Part shown: positions 38,963 to 48,582 of the stretch, piece after piece
How the letters are laid out: every line of letters begins with the position of its first letter
Numbering within the stretch: position 1 is the first letter of the stretch
DNA from: Roseovarius spongiae
GTDB lineage: Bacteria; Pseudomonadota; Alphaproteobacteria; Rhodobacterales; Rhodobacteraceae
Assembly: GCF_003651245.1 (NCBI RefSeq)
Contig: NZ_RAPE01000002.1
Location: forward strand, 558,001-622,000
DNA: 64,000 nucleotides
Direction: 5' to 3'
The notes under the pieces: generated by a model
Databases searched by the model: none
What the model was told of the DNA's origin: nothing
The model's input: only the letters and a program-made list of their open reading frames with translations
Made by a program: the position numbers and the translations under genes

Positions 38963-39463
38963 TCAGGCGCCGCGATAGGGTTCGACATATTGCAGCGCCA
39001 TGTCCCAGGGGAAGAAGATCCAGGTGTCCTGGCTCACCTCGGTGATATAGGTCTGCACCTGCGGGCGGCCCATCGGCTTGGCGTAGACGGTGGCGACATG
39101 CGCCCCGGGCATCTGCGCGCGCACCACCTCGAGCGTGCGGCCGGTGTCGACGAGGTCGTCGACGATCAGCACGCCGGTTCCGTCGCCGACGATCTCCATG
39201 TCGGGGAACTTGATGATGCGCGGTTCGGCCTGGGTCTGGTTGTCGTAGCTCTTGACGCTGATGGTGTCGACGGTGCGCACGTTGAGCTCGCGCGCGACGA
39301 TCATGGCCGGGGCCATGCCGCCGCGGGTGATCGCCACCACCGCGCGCCAGGCGCCGTCGTCCGGCCCGTGCCCGTCCAGCCGCCAGGCGAGCGCGCGCGC
39401 GTCGCGGTGCAGCTGGTCCCAGCTGACGTGAAAGCCTTTCTCGTGGGGCAGGGGCGTGATCAT
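38963..39463 (-). CDS. gpt: Xanthine (guanine) phosphoribosyltransferase
   Basis: Gpt salvages xanthine and guanine to nucleotides using PRPP. The 166-residue protein has the PRPP-binding [17 protein letters not shown] and the family stretches [16 protein letters not shown] and [10 protein letters not shown]. The ATG at 39463 ([17 protein letters not shown]) is chosen; the 52 extra residues possible upstream overlap the LysE gene and are not conserved. Confidence 0.93.
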   Translation of the reverse strand: MITPLPHEKGFHVSWDQLHRDARALAWRLDGHGPDDGAWRAVVAITRGGMAPAMIVARELNVRTVDTISVKSYDNQTQAEPRIIKFPDMEIVGDGTGVLIVDDLVDTGRTLEVVRAQMPGAHVATVYAKPMGRPQVQTYITEVSQDTWIFFPWDMALQYVEPYRGA

Positions 39464-39489
39464 CGGCGGGGTTCCTTGTGGGTTGTGCG

Positions 39490-40089
39490 TCAGCTTGCGA
39501 TCCTGAGGGCCAGCGCACCCAGCACCACCGCCGCGCAGCGGTCGAAACGGGCCTTGGTGGCGACATAGGCCCGGCGCATCGGGCCGGTGGTCAGAACGAA
39601 AGCGGCGAAGGCATACCACAGCAGTTCAAGCGCGAGGTGGTTGGCCAGCAGTTGCAGCTTGGCCGTCACCGACAGCCCGGCCGGAACCACGGTGGAGAAG
39701 ATCGCGGCGATGAGAAAGACGAGCTTGGGGTTGGCGAGATTGGTGATCAGGCCCAGCCGCAAACCATTCCCGAAGCCCGACGGCACGCTCTCGACCGGCC
39801 GGTCGGCATGGCGCCAGAGCGAGATCGCCAGCCAGACAAGATAGCAAGCCCCCAGCACCTTCAGCACGATGTAGGCCGCGGGCACGGCGCGGAACGCCAC
39901 CTCAAGCCCCAGCAGCGCCAGCGCCGACCACGCGACCGCCGCGACCGACAGGCCAAGCCCGGTCAGCAGCCCGGCCCGCCTGCCACCGGCAAAGGAGGAC
40001 CGGATCATCACGATGAAGGCGGGGCCGGGGCTGACCAGCGCGCCCAGGATCGCGACGTTGAACAAAAGGACCGTGGCGACGTCCAGCAC
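39490..40089 (-). CDS. LysE/RhtB family amino acid exporter
   Basis: The 199-residue membrane protein has about six hydrophobic segments and the family signatures [17 protein letters not shown] and [16 protein letters not shown]. LysE/RhtB proteins export amino acids or derivatives; the substrate is unknown. It starts with GTG four bases after fabI and lies before gpt, so the row is probably one transcript. Confidence 0.9.
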   Translation of the reverse strand: MLDVATVLLFNVAILGALVSPGPAFIVMIRSSFAGGRRAGLLTGLGLSVAAVAWSALALLGLEVAFRAVPAAYIVLKVLGACYLVWLAISLWRHADRPVESVPSGFGNGLRLGLITNLANPKLVFLIAAIFSTVVPAGLSVTAKLQLLANHLALELLWYAFAAFVLTTGPMRRAYVATKARFDRCAAVVLGALALRIAS

Positions 40090-40093
40090 CGCG

Positions 40094-40909
40094 CTAGCCC
40101 TTGCCGGCGGCGTCGATGTCGGGCGCGTCCACCGCCTTCATGCCGACCACGTGATAGCCTGCGTCGACATGCAGCGTCTCGCCGGTGGTGCCGCTGCCCA
40201 GATCGCTCAGCAGGTAGAGCGCCGCCTTGCCGACGTCGTCGATGGTCACGTTGCGCCGCAGCGGCGAGTTGAGTTCGTTCCATTTCAGGATATAGCGGAA
40301 ATCGCCGATGCCGCTGGCGGCCAGCGTCTTGATCGGGCCGGCCGAGATGGCGTTGACGCGGATGCCGTCGCGGCCCAGATCCTCGGCGAGATACATCACC
40401 GACGCCTCGAGCGCGGCCTTGGCGATGCCCATGACGTTGTAATGCGGCATGACCTGCTCGGCGCCGTAATAGGTGAGGGTAAGCATCGCGCCGCCGTCAT
40501 CCATCAGCTTTTCGGCGCGCTGCGCGACGGCGGTGAAGCTGTAGCAGCTGACATCCATCGTGCGCAGGAAATTGTCGCGGCTGGTGTCGACATAGCGGCC
40601 GCGCAGTTCGTTCTTGTCCGAAAAGCCGATGGCGTGGACGAGGAAATCGATCTTGCCCCAGACCTCTTCGATCCCCTTGAAGGCCGCGTCGATCGAGGCG
40701 GGGTCGGAGACGTCGCAGTCGAATAGGTGCTCGGCGCCCAGCGACGCGGCCAGCGGCTCCACCCGTTTCTTGAAGGCGTCGCCCATGTAGGTGAAGGCGA
40801 GCTCCGCGCCTGCGTCGGCGCAGGCCCGCGCGATGCCCCAGGCGATCGACTTGTCATTGGCGAGGCCCATGATCACTCCGCGCTTGCCCGCCATCAGTTG
40901 ATTTGACAT
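40094..40909 (-). CDS. fabI: Enoyl-ACP reductase (NADH)
   Basis: FabI does the last reduction in each cycle of fatty acid elongation. The 271-residue short-chain dehydrogenase-type protein has the cofactor loop [17 protein letters not shown] and the catalytic Tyr-x6-Lys in [15 protein letters not shown], with [16 protein letters not shown] after it. The ATG at 40909, with GGGAG six bases upstream, is preferred over one six codons earlier. It is divergent from pdxH. Confidence 0.96.
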   Translation of the reverse strand: MSNQLMAGKRGVIMGLANDKSIAWGIARACADAGAELAFTYMGDAFKKRVEPLAASLGAEHLFDCDVSDPASIDAAFKGIEEVWGKIDFLVHAIGFSDKNELRGRYVDTSRDNFLRTMDVSCYSFTAVAQRAEKLMDDGGAMLTLTYYGAEQVMPHYNVMGIAKAALEASVMYLAEDLGRDGIRVNAISAGPIKTLAASGIGDFRYILKWNELNSPLRRNVTIDDVGKAALYLLSDLGSGTTGETLHVDAGYHVVGMKAVDAPDIDAAGKG

Positions 40910-40982
40910 GTCCCGCTCCCGGCGCATTTCGTTGTTTCACGGTTTTCTTATGGTATCCCCCGCGGCGCATCAAGCCTCGGCG

Positions 40983-41016
40983 CGCCTGCCGCTTGCGCGT
41001 GCTGCGCAAGCAGGCG
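40983..41016. repeat. Strong hairpin in the fabI/pdxH divergent gap
   Basis: CGCCTG and CTTGCGC (40983-40998, with a 3-base bulge) pair with GCGCAAG and CAGGCG (41004-41016) around a 5-base loop, giving 13 bp. It lies 50 bases before the pdxH start and could fold in the mRNA leader. There is no T run. Confidence 0.55.
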
Positions 41017-41066
41017 AAGATGCGCACGGGGCCGCCCGGCGGCGCCGCGGGCAGGGAGCGATGCAG

Positions 41067-41672
41067 ATGGCAAATCGGACCGGGATATTCAAAGGGGACG
41101 ACCCGTTCCGCATTGCGCAGCGCTGGCTGGACGAGGCCGCGGAGCGGGAGGTGAACGACCCCAACGCCATCGCGCTGTCGACGGTGGACGCGGACGGGCT
41201 GCCCAACGCCCGGATGGTCCTGCTCAAGGAAATCGCGCCGGACGGTTTCGTCTTCTACACCAACTACGAGAGCGCCAAGGGCGTCGAACTGGCCCACAGC
41301 GGCAAGGCCGCCTTCGTGATGCACTGGAAATCGCTGCGCCGCCAAGTGCGCGTGCGCGGCAATGTCGCGCGGTTCGAGGGGCCCGAGGCCGACGCCTATT
41401 ACAAGTCGCGCTCGCTCAAGAGTCGCCTGGGCGCGTGGGCCTCGCGCCAGTCGCGCCCGCTTGGCGGCCGCGCGGCGCTGATGGCGGAGGTCGCCAAGGT
41501 CTCGGCCCGGCATGGAACGAATCCCCCCCGTCCGCCCTTCTGGGGAGGTTTCAAGATCACGCCGGTCGAAATAGAGTTCTGGGCGGATGGCGAATTCCGT
41601 CTGCATGACAGGTTCGTGTGGCGTCGCGAAGGCGTTGAAAGTGAATGGAAAATCACCCGCCTGAATCCCTGA
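41067..41672 (+). CDS. pdxH: Pyridoxamine 5'-phosphate oxidase
   Basis: PdxH oxidises pyridoxine or pyridoxamine 5'-phosphate to PLP with FMN. The 201-residue protein has the FMN/PLP sequences [37 protein letters not shown] and the C-terminal [17 protein letters not shown]. Two ATGs lie six bases apart (41061 and 41067); the second has better spacing from GGGAG. The reading frame continues upstream of both without similarity. Confidence 0.96.
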   Translation: MANRTGIFKGDDPFRIAQRWLDEAAEREVNDPNAIALSTVDADGLPNARMVLLKEIAPDGFVFYTNYESAKGVELAHSGKAAFVMHWKSLRRQVRVRGNVARFEGPEADAYYKSRSLKSRLGAWASRQSRPLGGRAALMAEVAKVSARHGTNPPRPPFWGGFKITPVEIEFWADGEFRLHDRFVWRREGVESEWKITRLNP

Positions 41673-41737
41673 GCCAGCGTATTTCCGCCGATTCACCCAT
41701 AGAATCAGTTCTTGGAGATTTCCGAGAAGCCGTGTAT

Positions 41738-41752
41738 CTACGAAGGTCGTAG
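41738..41752 (+). repeat. Small hairpin in cold-shock gene leader
   Basis: CTACGA, AGG and TCGTAG form a perfect 6-bp hairpin about 50 bases before the cold-shock start. The 128-base leader also has the palindrome TTACGTAA. Cold-shock mRNAs are often controlled by leader structure, but that is inference here. Confidence 0.35.
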
Positions 41753-41800
41753 CGGCTAGAATTACGTAACGTCATCAAGAATGTGAGAACAACGGCTCTA

Positions 41801-42325
41801 ATGGAAGACACTGTGCGCAGGGTGCGCGGGCGCGTAAAATGGTTCGATCCCGTCAAGGGGTTCGGATTCGTGGTCTCGGACCAGGGCGGTCCGGACATAC
41901 TGTTACACGCCAATGTGCTTCGCAATTTCGGCCAGAGTTCGATCGCAGACGAGGCCGATATCGAGATCGACGTGCAGGATACCAGCCGTGGGGTCCAGGC
42001 CGTCGAGGTTCACCACATCGAACCCCCGAAATCCGAAGGCGCAGGCCTCGCCGACCTCGACGAGATCGACCCCGAACTGATCCGCGCCGCGCCGCTCGTT
42101 CCGGCGCGCATCAAGTGGTTCGACAAGGGCAAGGGATTCGGATTCGCCAACACCTTCGGGCAGCCCGAAGACGTGTTCGTGCATATCGAGGTGCTGCGCC
42201 GGTCGGGCCTTGCCGATCTGCAACCGGGCGAGGCGCTGGCAATCCGCGTGATAGATGGTAAGCGTGGCCGCATGGCGACGGAGGTGTGCGGATGGGAAAG
42301 CGCGGTGAAATCCGGAAAGCAATAG
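41801..42325 (+). CDS. Protein with two cold-shock domains
   Basis: The 174-residue protein has two cold-shock domains with RNP1-like motifs: GRVKWFDPVKGFGFVV (about residue 10) and ARIKWFDKGKGFGFAN (about residue 103), each followed by the second RNA-binding strand (DILLHANVL; DVFVHIEVL). Two-domain CSD proteins occur in alphaproteobacteria and probably act as RNA chaperones. The ATG at 41801 is used; a GTG at 41783 would add six residues. Its end overlaps the DUF192 gene by 34 bases. Confidence 0.9.
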   Translation: MEDTVRRVRGRVKWFDPVKGFGFVVSDQGGPDILLHANVLRNFGQSSIADEADIEIDVQDTSRGVQAVEVHHIEPPKSEGAGLADLDEIDPELIRAAPLVPARIKWFDKGKGFGFANTFGQPEDVFVHIEVLRRSGLADLQPGEALAIRVIDGKRGRMATEVCGWESAVKSGKQ

Positions 42326-42777
42326 CGGCGTCGCTGCTGGCGCTGACGATCGCGACCCCGGCCGCCGCGGATGTTTGCCGCGAGGACCGCGTCGATCTGC
42401 GCGGCGATTGGGGGCAGGCGAACTTTACCGTCGAGCTGGCCGACGACGACGCCGAGCGCGCGCAGGGCCTGATGCACCGCGAAAGCCTGGCGCGCAGCGC
42501 GGGCATGCTGTTCGTCTATCCCCATGAAAAGCGCGTCGCCTTCTGGATGAAGAACACGCTGATCCCGCTCGACATGATCTTTCTCGACGCCACCGGCACG
42601 GTGCGCAAGGTGCACAGCAACGCGACGCCGGGCGATTTGTCTCCGATCTTCGGGCCCCATGACACGCGCGCCGTGCTCGAGATCAACGGCGGGCTGGCGC
42701 GGCGGCTGGGAATCACCCGGGGCAGCGTCCTGCGCCACCCGGCCTTCGCCTCCGACCGCGCAGCTTGGCCCTGCTGA
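42292..42777 (+). CDS. DUF192 domain protein, secreted
   Basis: The 161-residue protein has a signal peptide (about residues 1-26, cut after AAA) and then a DUF192 domain: FTVELADDDAERAQGLMHRE, MLFVYPHEKRVAFWMKNTLI, and LDMIFLDATGTV. The family is of unknown function. The ATG at 42292 has GGAGG seven bases upstream and lies within the end of the cold-shock gene, implying coupled translation. Confidence 0.9.
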   Translation: MGKRGEIRKAIAASLLALTIATPAAADVCREDRVDLRGDWGQANFTVELADDDAERAQGLMHRESLARSAGMLFVYPHEKRVAFWMKNTLIPLDMIFLDATGTVRKVHSNATPGDLSPIFGPHDTRAVLEINGGLARRLGITRGSVLRHPAFASDRAAWPC

Positions 42778-42841
42778 ACGCATCCCTGCGCGATAGCCCT
42801 TCCCAAGCGCGCCATTCGGCGATAGAGACAGGCCCGTGGTC

Positions 42842-42918
42842 CGGGGCGTGGCGCAGTCTGGTAGCGCACCTGTTTTGGGTACAGGGGGTCGTGAGTTCGA
42901 ATCTCGCCGCCCCGACCA
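42842..42918 (+). tRNA. tRNA-Pro (anticodon TGG)
   Basis: A full cloverleaf can be drawn in 77 bases: acceptor CGGGGCG with CGCCCCG, D stem GCGC/GCGC, anticodon stem CCTGT/ACAGG with loop TTTGGGT (anticodon TGG), a 5-base variable loop, T stem GTGAG/CTCGC around TTCGAAT, discriminator A and an encoded CCA. It reads proline codons CCA and CCG. Confidence 0.95.
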
Positions 42919-43233
42919 CGCGGCCCCGAGGGGCGCTTCCCATGCATTTTCGCCCTTGCGACGGCGGCCCCCGGGCGGCAGTGTTGCATCCCTGCGTCGC
43001 CCCCCGCGCGTCCCCGAATTATTTTTCGTCGGCGGTTTTTCGTTAACCTCCTGTTGACCGACGGTGGATGATTTTGCCGCCAAGGCAAGCGGTTGCCCTT
43101 GGCCCATCCGCGTAAACCATCCGAAACTCTGGCCTTTGCCGTGCCGTGCAGGTGCAGCAATGCAGTTGCGGCATCGGTGGGCGGTTCTGGGGATGAATCG
43201 GGGATCGCCTCCGCGAGGACGGAAATGTCCGAA

Positions 43234-43278
43234 GGTCAACTGTTTTCTGGTCAACAAACCGTAAAAATCCCGTTGACC
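43234..43278. repeat. GGTCAAC direct and inverted repeats
   Basis: GGTCAAC occurs at 43234-43240 and 43249-43255 (15 bases apart) and in inverted form, GTTGACC, at 43272-43278. Another GTTGACC is at 43053-43059. Regular spacing upstream of nrdJ suggests a binding site for a regulator, or repeated TTGACC -35 elements. Confidence 0.45.
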
Positions 43279-43290
43279 TGATATGCCCGA

Positions 43291-43337
43291 ATACGCCAAG
43301 TTGTGTGAGCCGGCGGCAGGGCCACTAGATATGGTGT
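43291..43337. promoter_or_regulatory. Pair of NrdR-like boxes upstream of nrdJ
   Basis: The 16-mer at 43322-43337 (CCACTAGATATGGTGT) matches the NrdR consensus ACACTATATATAGTGT at 13 of 16 positions. A weaker 16-mer at 43291-43306 (9 of 16, ending GTGT) starts exactly 31 bases earlier, the usual spacing of paired NrdR boxes. TAGATA in the better box could be the -10 element, so binding would block transcription. Confidence 0.6.
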
Positions 43338-43519
43338 GGCGCAGTCGGGCAGGGACAGTTTCTCAAGACACCTAGGCGTTCGACGCCAGGTATTGCCGAT
43401 CGCGGTCGATAGCCGTGATCGGACAGAGCGCCCCGTGGCCGGTGATATCGAGAGAGCGCAGGCGCGCAACGTCGCGCCGCGTAGGTTTTTGGATCGGGCT
43501 GAGCGATGGGGCAGCGAGC

Positions 43520-46500
43520 ATGAAGATTGAAAGAAAATTCACCAGGGCAGGGCAGGACGCTTACGCGGATCTGGAGTTCAAGACCGTCCAGTCGGAAATC
43601 CGCAACCCCGACGGCAAGGTCGTCTTCAACCTCGACAACGTCGAGGTTCCCGCCAAGTGGAGCCAGGTCGCCTCGGACGTCATCGCGCAGAAATATTTTC
43701 GCAAGGCCGGCGTTCCCGTGCGGCTCAAGCGGGTGCGCGAAAAGGGCGTGCCCGAGTTCCTGTGGCGCTCGGTTCCCGACGGCGACAACGTGCAGCGCAC
43801 CGGCGAGACCAGCGCCAAGCAAGTCTTCGATCGCCTCGCCGGCGCATGGACCTACTGGGGATGGAAGGGCGGCTACTTCTCGACCGAAGAGGACGCGCGC
43901 GCCTATTACGACGAGATGCGCGTCATGCTGGCCGAACAAATGGCCGCGCCCAACAGCCCGCAATGGTTCAACACCGGGCTGCACTGGGCCTATGGCATCG
44001 ACGGCCCGGGGCAGGGACATTACTACGTCGATCACAAGACGGGCAAGCTGACCCGCTCGACCAGCGCCTATGAGCACCCGCAGCCGCACGCCTGCTTCAT
44101 CCAGTCGGTCGCCGACGACCTGGTGGCCGATGGCGGCATCATGGATCTCTGGGTGCGCGAGGCGCGGCTGTTCAAATACGGCTCGGGCACCGGCACCAAC
44201 TTCAGTTCCCTGCGCGCCGCGGATGAGCCGCTCTCGGGCGGGGGCAAGTCCTCGGGCCTCATGGGCTTTCTCAAGATCGGCGACCGCGCGGCGGGCGCGA
44301 TAAAGTCGGGCGGCACCACGCGGCGCGCGGCCAAGATGGTGATCTGCGACGCCGACCACCCCGACATCCAGGAATTCATCAACTGGAAAGTACGCGAGGA
44401 ACAGAAGGTCGCCAGCATCGTCGCGGGAAGCAAGATGCACGAGCAGAAGCTCAACGACATCTTCGCCGCGATCCGCGCCTGGGACGGCAGCACCGAGGAT
44501 TCGGTCGACCCCAAGAAGAACGCGCAACTGAAGGACGCCATCCGCGGCGCCAAGAAACAGGCGATCCCGGAAACCTACGTCAAGCGGGTGCTGGACTATG
44601 CGCGCCAGGGCTATGACAGCATCGAGTTCCCGACCTACGACACCGACTGGGACTCCGAGGCCTACGCGAGCGTGTCGGGCCAGAACTCCAACAACTCGAT
44701 CCGCGTGACCGACGCCTTCCTGAAGGCGGTCGAGGAGGACGGCGACTGGGCGCTCATCAACCGCACCGACGGCAAGGTCGCCCGCACGATCAAGGCGCGC
44801 GATCTCTGGGAGGACGTCGGCCACGCCGCATGGGCCTGCGCCGATCCGGGCATCCAGTATCACGACACGGTCAACGCCTGGCACACCTGCCCCGAGGACG
44901 GCGAGATCCGCGGCTCCAACCCGTGCTCGGAATACATGTTCCTCGATGACACGGCCTGCAACCTCGCCTCGATGAACCTGCTGACCTTCTACAAGGGCGG
45001 CAAGTTCGACGCCGAGAGCTACATGCACGCGACGCGCCTCTGGACCGTGACGCTCGAGATCAGCGTGATGATGGCGCAGTTTCCAAGCAAGGAAATCGCG
45101 CAGCGCAGCTTTGACTTCCGCACGCTGGGCCTTGGCTACGCCAATATCGGCGGCCTCCTGATGAACATGGGGCTGGGCTATGACTCGGACGAGGGCCGCG
45201 CGCTTTGCGGGGCGCTCACCGCGATCATGACCGGGGTGAGCTACGCCACCAGCGCCGAGATGGCCGGTGAGCTTGGTCCCTTCGCGGGGTATGAGCGCAA
45301 CCGCGAGCACATGCTGCGCGTCATGCGCAACCACCGCAACGCGGCCTATGGCGCAACCGAAGGCTACGAGGGGCTCGCGGTGAAACCGGTGCCGCTCGAC
45401 CTCGCCAACTGCCCGCACAGCCGGCTGGTGGAGCTTGCGATGTCGAGCTGGGACGAGGCGCTGAAGCTGGGCGAAGAGCACGGCTACCGCAACGCGCAGG
45501 CCACCGTGATCGCGCCCACCGGCACGATCGGGCTGGTGATGGATTGCGACACGACGGGCATCGAGCCCGACTTCGCGCTGGTCAAGTTCAAGAAGCTCGC
45601 CGGGGGCGGGTATTTCAAGATCATCAACCGCTCTGTTCCGGCGGCGCTCGAAACACTCGGGTATTCCAGCGCGCAGATCGAAGAGATCGTGAGCTACGCC
45701 GTCGGGCACGGGACCATCGGCAACGCGCCGGGCGTCAATCATACCTCGCTGATCGGCCACGGCTTCGGGCCGAACGAGCTGGCCAAGGTCGACGCGGCGC
45801 TGGGTACGGCGTTCGACATCCGTTTCGTCTTCAACCAGTGGACGCTGGGAACCGAGTTCTGCACCAACGTGCTGGGCGTGCCCCATGCGCAGCTGAACGA
45901 TCCGGCCTTCGATCTGCTGGCGCATCTGGGCTATTCCAAGTCGGACATCGACGCGGCGAACGATCACGTCTGCGGGACCATGACGCTCGAGGGCGCGCCG
46001 CATCTCGACCCCGCGCATTACCACGTCTTCGACTGCGCCAACCCCTGCGGTCGCCGCGGCAAGCGGTATCTCGACGTCGACAGCCACATCACCATGATGG
46101 CCGCGGCGCAATCCTTCATCTCGGGCGCGATCTCCAAGACGATCAACATGCCCAATGACGCCACGATCGAGGATTGCCAGAAGGCGTATGAGCTGAGCTG
46201 GTCACTCGGCGTGAAGGCCAACGCGCTCTACCGCGACGGCTCCAAGCTGAGCCAGCCGCTCGCCGCGGCGCTGGTCGAGGATGACGATGAGGCCGCCGAT
46301 GTGCTCGAAACCGGAACGCCGCAGGAAAAGGCGGCGGTGCTGGCCGAGAAGATCGTCGAGAAGGTCATCGTCAAGGAGGTCGTCAAGGTCGAGCGCGAGA
46401 AGATGCCGGAACGCCGCAAGGGCTATACCCAGAAGGCGATCATCGGCGGGCACAAGGTCTACCTGCGCACCGGGGAGTATTCCGACGGGCAACTGGGCGA

Positions 46501-47191
46501 GATCTTCATCGACATGCACAAGGAAGGCGCCGGTTTCCGCGCGATGATGAACAACTTCGCCATCGCCGTGTCCGTCGGCCTGCAATACGGCGTGCCGCTG
46601 GAAGAGTTCGTCGACGCCTTCACCTTCACCAAGTTCGAACCCGCCGGCATGGTGCAGGGCAATGACAGCATCAAGAACGCGACCTCGATCCTCGACTACA
46701 TCTTCCGCGAACTCGCGGTCAGCTATCTCGACCGCACGGATCTCGCGCATGTGAAGCCCGAAGGCCACAGTTTCGACGATCTCGGCCGCGGCGAGGAGGA
46801 AGGCGTCAGCAACATCTCCGAGATGAGCGAAGCCGCCGCCAGCAAGTCGCTCGAGGTGCTCAAGCAGATCAGCTCGACCGGGTATCTGCGCAAGCGTCTG
46901 CCCCAGGAACTCGTCGTGTTGAACGGCGGGCAATCGCTGGGCGCCCTGCCGGTCGAGACGGGCCAGGATCCCGTCTCCGCGCTGGGGCAACTCGTGCCGG
47001 AAACGGCCAGCGGGACAGTCAGCGCGAGCGCGACGGTCACGTCCGCCAGCGTCAGCATTGACGCGCGCACCAAGGCCCGCATGCAAGGCTACGAGGGCGA
47101 GGCCTGCGGCGATTGCGGCAACTACACGCTGGTCCGAAACGGCACCTGCATGAAGTGCAACACCTGCGGCGCGACGAGCGGGTGCAGCTAA
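43520..47191 (+). CDS. nrdJ: Adenosylcobalamin-dependent ribonucleotide reductase (class II)
   Basis: NrdJ reduces ribonucleotides to deoxyribonucleotides using a B12 cofactor, without oxygen or a radical subunit. The 1223-residue protein has [14 protein letters not shown], the radical/redox region [20 protein letters not shown] (about residue 470), [19 protein letters not shown] and a C-terminal cysteine-rich tail ([19 protein letters not shown]). The ATG at 43520 ([20 protein letters not shown]) is the family start; 35 more codons are open upstream. NrdR-like boxes lie about 200 bases upstream and a terminator 130 bases downstream. Confidence 0.97.
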   Translation: MKIERKFTRAGQDAYADLEFKTVQSEIRNPDGKVVFNLDNVEVPAKWSQVASDVIAQKYFRKAGVPVRLKRVREKGVPEFLWRSVPDGDNVQRTGETSAKQVFDRLAGAWTYWGWKGGYFSTEEDARAYYDEMRVMLAEQMAAPNSPQWFNTGLHWAYGIDGPGQGHYYVDHKTGKLTRSTSAYEHPQPHACFIQSVADDLVADGGIMDLWVREARLFKYGSGTGTNFSSLRAADEPLSGGGKSSGLMGFLKIGDRAAGAIKSGGTTRRAAKMVICDADHPDIQEFINWKVREEQKVASIVAGSKMHEQKLNDIFAAIRAWDGSTEDSVDPKKNAQLKDAIRGAKKQAIPETYVKRVLDYARQGYDSIEFPTYDTDWDSEAYASVSGQNSNNSIRVTDAFLKAVEEDGDWALINRTDGKVARTIKARDLWEDVGHAAWACADPGIQYHDTVNAWHTCPEDGEIRGSNPCSEYMFLDDTACNLASMNLLTFYKGGKFDAESYMHATRLWTVTLEISVMMAQFPSKEIAQRSFDFRTLGLGYANIGGLLMNMGLGYDSDEGRALCGALTAIMTGVSYATSAEMAGELGPFAGYERNREHMLRVMRNHRNAAYGATEGYEGLAVKPVPLDLANCPHSRLVELAMSSWDEALKLGEEHGYRNAQATVIAPTGTIGLVMDCDTTGIEPDFALVKFKKLAGGGYFKIINRSVPAALETLGYSSAQIEEIVSYAVGHGTIGNAPGVNHTSLIGHGFGPNELAKVDAALGTAFDIRFVFNQWTLGTEFCTNVLGVPHAQLNDPAFDLLAHLGYSKSDIDAANDHVCGTMTLEGAPHLDPAHYHVFDCANPCGRRGKRYLDVDSHITMMAAAQSFISGAISKTINMPNDATIEDCQKAYELSWSLGVKANALYRDGSKLSQPLAAALVEDDDEAADVLETGTPQEKAAVLAEKIVEKVIVKEVVKVEREKMPERRKGYTQKAIIGGHKVYLRTGEYSDGQLGEIFIDMHKEGAGFRAMMNNFAIAVSVGLQYGVPLEEFVDAFTFTKFEPAGMVQGNDSIKNATSILDYIFRELAVSYLDRTDLAHVKPEGHSFDDLGRGEEEGVSNISEMSEAAASKSLEVLKQISSTGYLRKRLPQELVVLNGGQSLGALPVETGQDPVSALGQLVPETASGTVSASATVTSASVSIDARTKARMQGYEGEACGDCGNYTLVRNGTCMKCNTCGATSGCS

Positions 47192-47316
47192 GGGGGGCGC
47201 GACGGCGCGAGAGAAACATGTTTTGGGGCGGGTGCGCTCGCCCTGAACGCAGGACAGGCCGCAGGCAATAAATTTCCGAGCGGTGAACCAATCGAGCCTG
47301 TTCCGGCGAAACTGGG

Positions 47317-47342
47317 GGGGCGCCACGCGGCGCCCCTTCTTT
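47317..47342 (+). terminator. Terminator downstream of nrdJ
   Basis: GGGGCGCC, loop ACGC and GGCGCCCC (47317-47336) form a perfect 8-bp stem followed by TTCTTT. It lies 125 bases after the nrdJ stop and just before the converging transporter gene's end. Confidence 0.75.
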
Positions 47343-47362
47343 ATGCGCGTCTGGCGTCGCCC

Positions 47363-48310
47363 CTAACGCCCGCCGCGCTTGCGGCGCGGCGCGCGGGTGG
47401 TCGACAGTTGCTCGCGGTGGAAGATGTAGACGCCCGAGCCGAGGATGATCGCCACGCCCACCCAGGTCAGCGCGTCGGGAAAGTCGCCGAACACCAGGAA
47501 GCCGAGCGCGGTCGCGGTCACGATCTCGAGATACTGGAACGGGGCGAGCGCGGTCGCGTCCGCGTTGCGGTAGGCCTCGGCCACCAGCACGAAGCTCGTC
47601 GCCGCCACCGCGCCCGCGCAGAGGATCAGCGCCCAGACGCGGAGGTCCGCCGTTTGCGGCGTGAACCCGGTCATGCCCGCCAGGTGCAGCCCGCCCGTGA
47701 TCACCATCAGCCCCAGGGCGGCATAGACCGTCGCGCCGCATTGCACCGTCAGCGCCGAGCGCGTGGCGGAGGCGCGCTTGAGGATGATCATGTTGATCGC
47801 GTAGACCACCGCGGAAACCAGCGGCAGCAGCGTCGCCCAGCCATAGCTGGAAAAGCCGGGGCGGATGACGATCAGCGCGCCGATCAGCCCGACGCCGACC
47901 GCGATCAGCCGGCGCGGCCCGGCGCGTTCGCCCAGCATCAGCCCGGCCAGCAGCGTCAGGATCAGCGGCTCCACGAAGAAGATGGCGATGGCGGTGGCGA
48001 TCGGCATGACCGTGAAGGCCGTGATCAGGCTGGTCAGCGACACGATCAGCAACCCGCCCGACAGCGCCACCACGGGCGAGAACATGGACCCCCGCAGCCG
48101 GCGGCGCAGCACCCAGGCGACCGGCGCCAGGAACAGCGCCTGCGCCAGTATCCGGCTCATGGTCACGCCGAGCGGGTTCATCGTCTCGCTCAGCAGCTTG
48201 GCCAAGGTGTCGCCCACCGGCAGAAGCAGCATCGCCGCGATCATGTAGAGCATGCCGGAATCCGGGCGGATGACCGGCATCTCGGGGGACAGGGACGGGT
48301 TCTGCATCAT
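47363..48310 (-). CDS. DMT superfamily (EamA) transporter
   Basis: The 315-residue membrane protein has about ten hydrophobic segments arranged as two EamA repeats (about 20-150 and 165-295); features such as ISRPG-like VIRPGF at the end of the first repeat and ALAPFQYLEIVTATALGFL in the second are typical. The substrate of such exporters cannot be predicted. The tail is basic (TTRAPRRKRGGR). It converges with nrdJ. Confidence 0.9.
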   Translation of the reverse strand: MMQNPSLSPEMPVIRPDSGMLYMIAAMLLLPVGDTLAKLLSETMNPLGVTMSRILAQALFLAPVAWVLRRRLRGSMFSPVVALSGGLLIVSLTSLITAFTVMPIATAIAIFFVEPLILTLLAGLMLGERAGPRRLIAVGVGLIGALIVIRPGFSSYGWATLLPLVSAVVYAINMIILKRASATRSALTVQCGATVYAALGLMVITGGLHLAGMTGFTPQTADLRVWALILCAGAVAATSFVLVAEAYRNADATALAPFQYLEIVTATALGFLVFGDFPDALTWVGVAIILGSGVYIFHREQLSTTRAPRRKRGGR

Positions 48311-48450
48311 TGCGCTACCTCATGACGTTGAACGCCTCCCTCATGGGGGAGGCGCGGGCATCCGGGCGTTCAGGACGAAAATGGGTTTGGAACAGGGCAG
48401 CCCCGCGCGACGCCATCGCGCGGTTTGCCCTTGCCGTCCGAGCGAGGCCC

Positions 48451-48477
48451 GCCCGCGCGGTCTGTCAACGCGCGGGC
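48451..48477. repeat. GC-rich hairpin between FAD-enzyme and transporter genes
   Basis: GCCCGCGCG (48451-48459) and CGCGCGGGC (48469-48477) pair perfectly around a 9-base loop. The 272-base gap around it (48311-48582) follows the FAD/GcvT gene and precedes the transporter gene on the minus strand. I saw no gene in it. Confidence 0.5.
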
Positions 48478-48582
48478 GCGAATACCCCCCTTGCAGCGAG
48501 GGCATGGCCGCGCGTCAGCGCCGCCGCGCGGTGATGGCGGCGCGCCCGGTCCGAACAACCCTTTCGGGCGGGTCTTCGCGCC

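Larger units (their letters stand above)
42919..43519. other. 600-base gap between tRNA-Pro and nrdJ
   Basis: No protein gene is supported here. The gap contains a short GCCCC/GGGGC hairpin just after the tRNA, GTTGACC/GGTCAAC repeats (43053-43278), two NrdR-like boxes (43291-43337) and a long nrdJ leader. I looked for a cobalamin riboswitch and did not find its conserved boxes. Confidence 0.6.

Noticed and set aside
43057..43519. Cobalamin riboswitch upstream of the B12-dependent reductase
   Set aside because: GGGCCACT is near the B12-box-like GCCACTG, but the other conserved boxes of the riboswitch are missing, and the same bases are better explained by an NrdR-like box.
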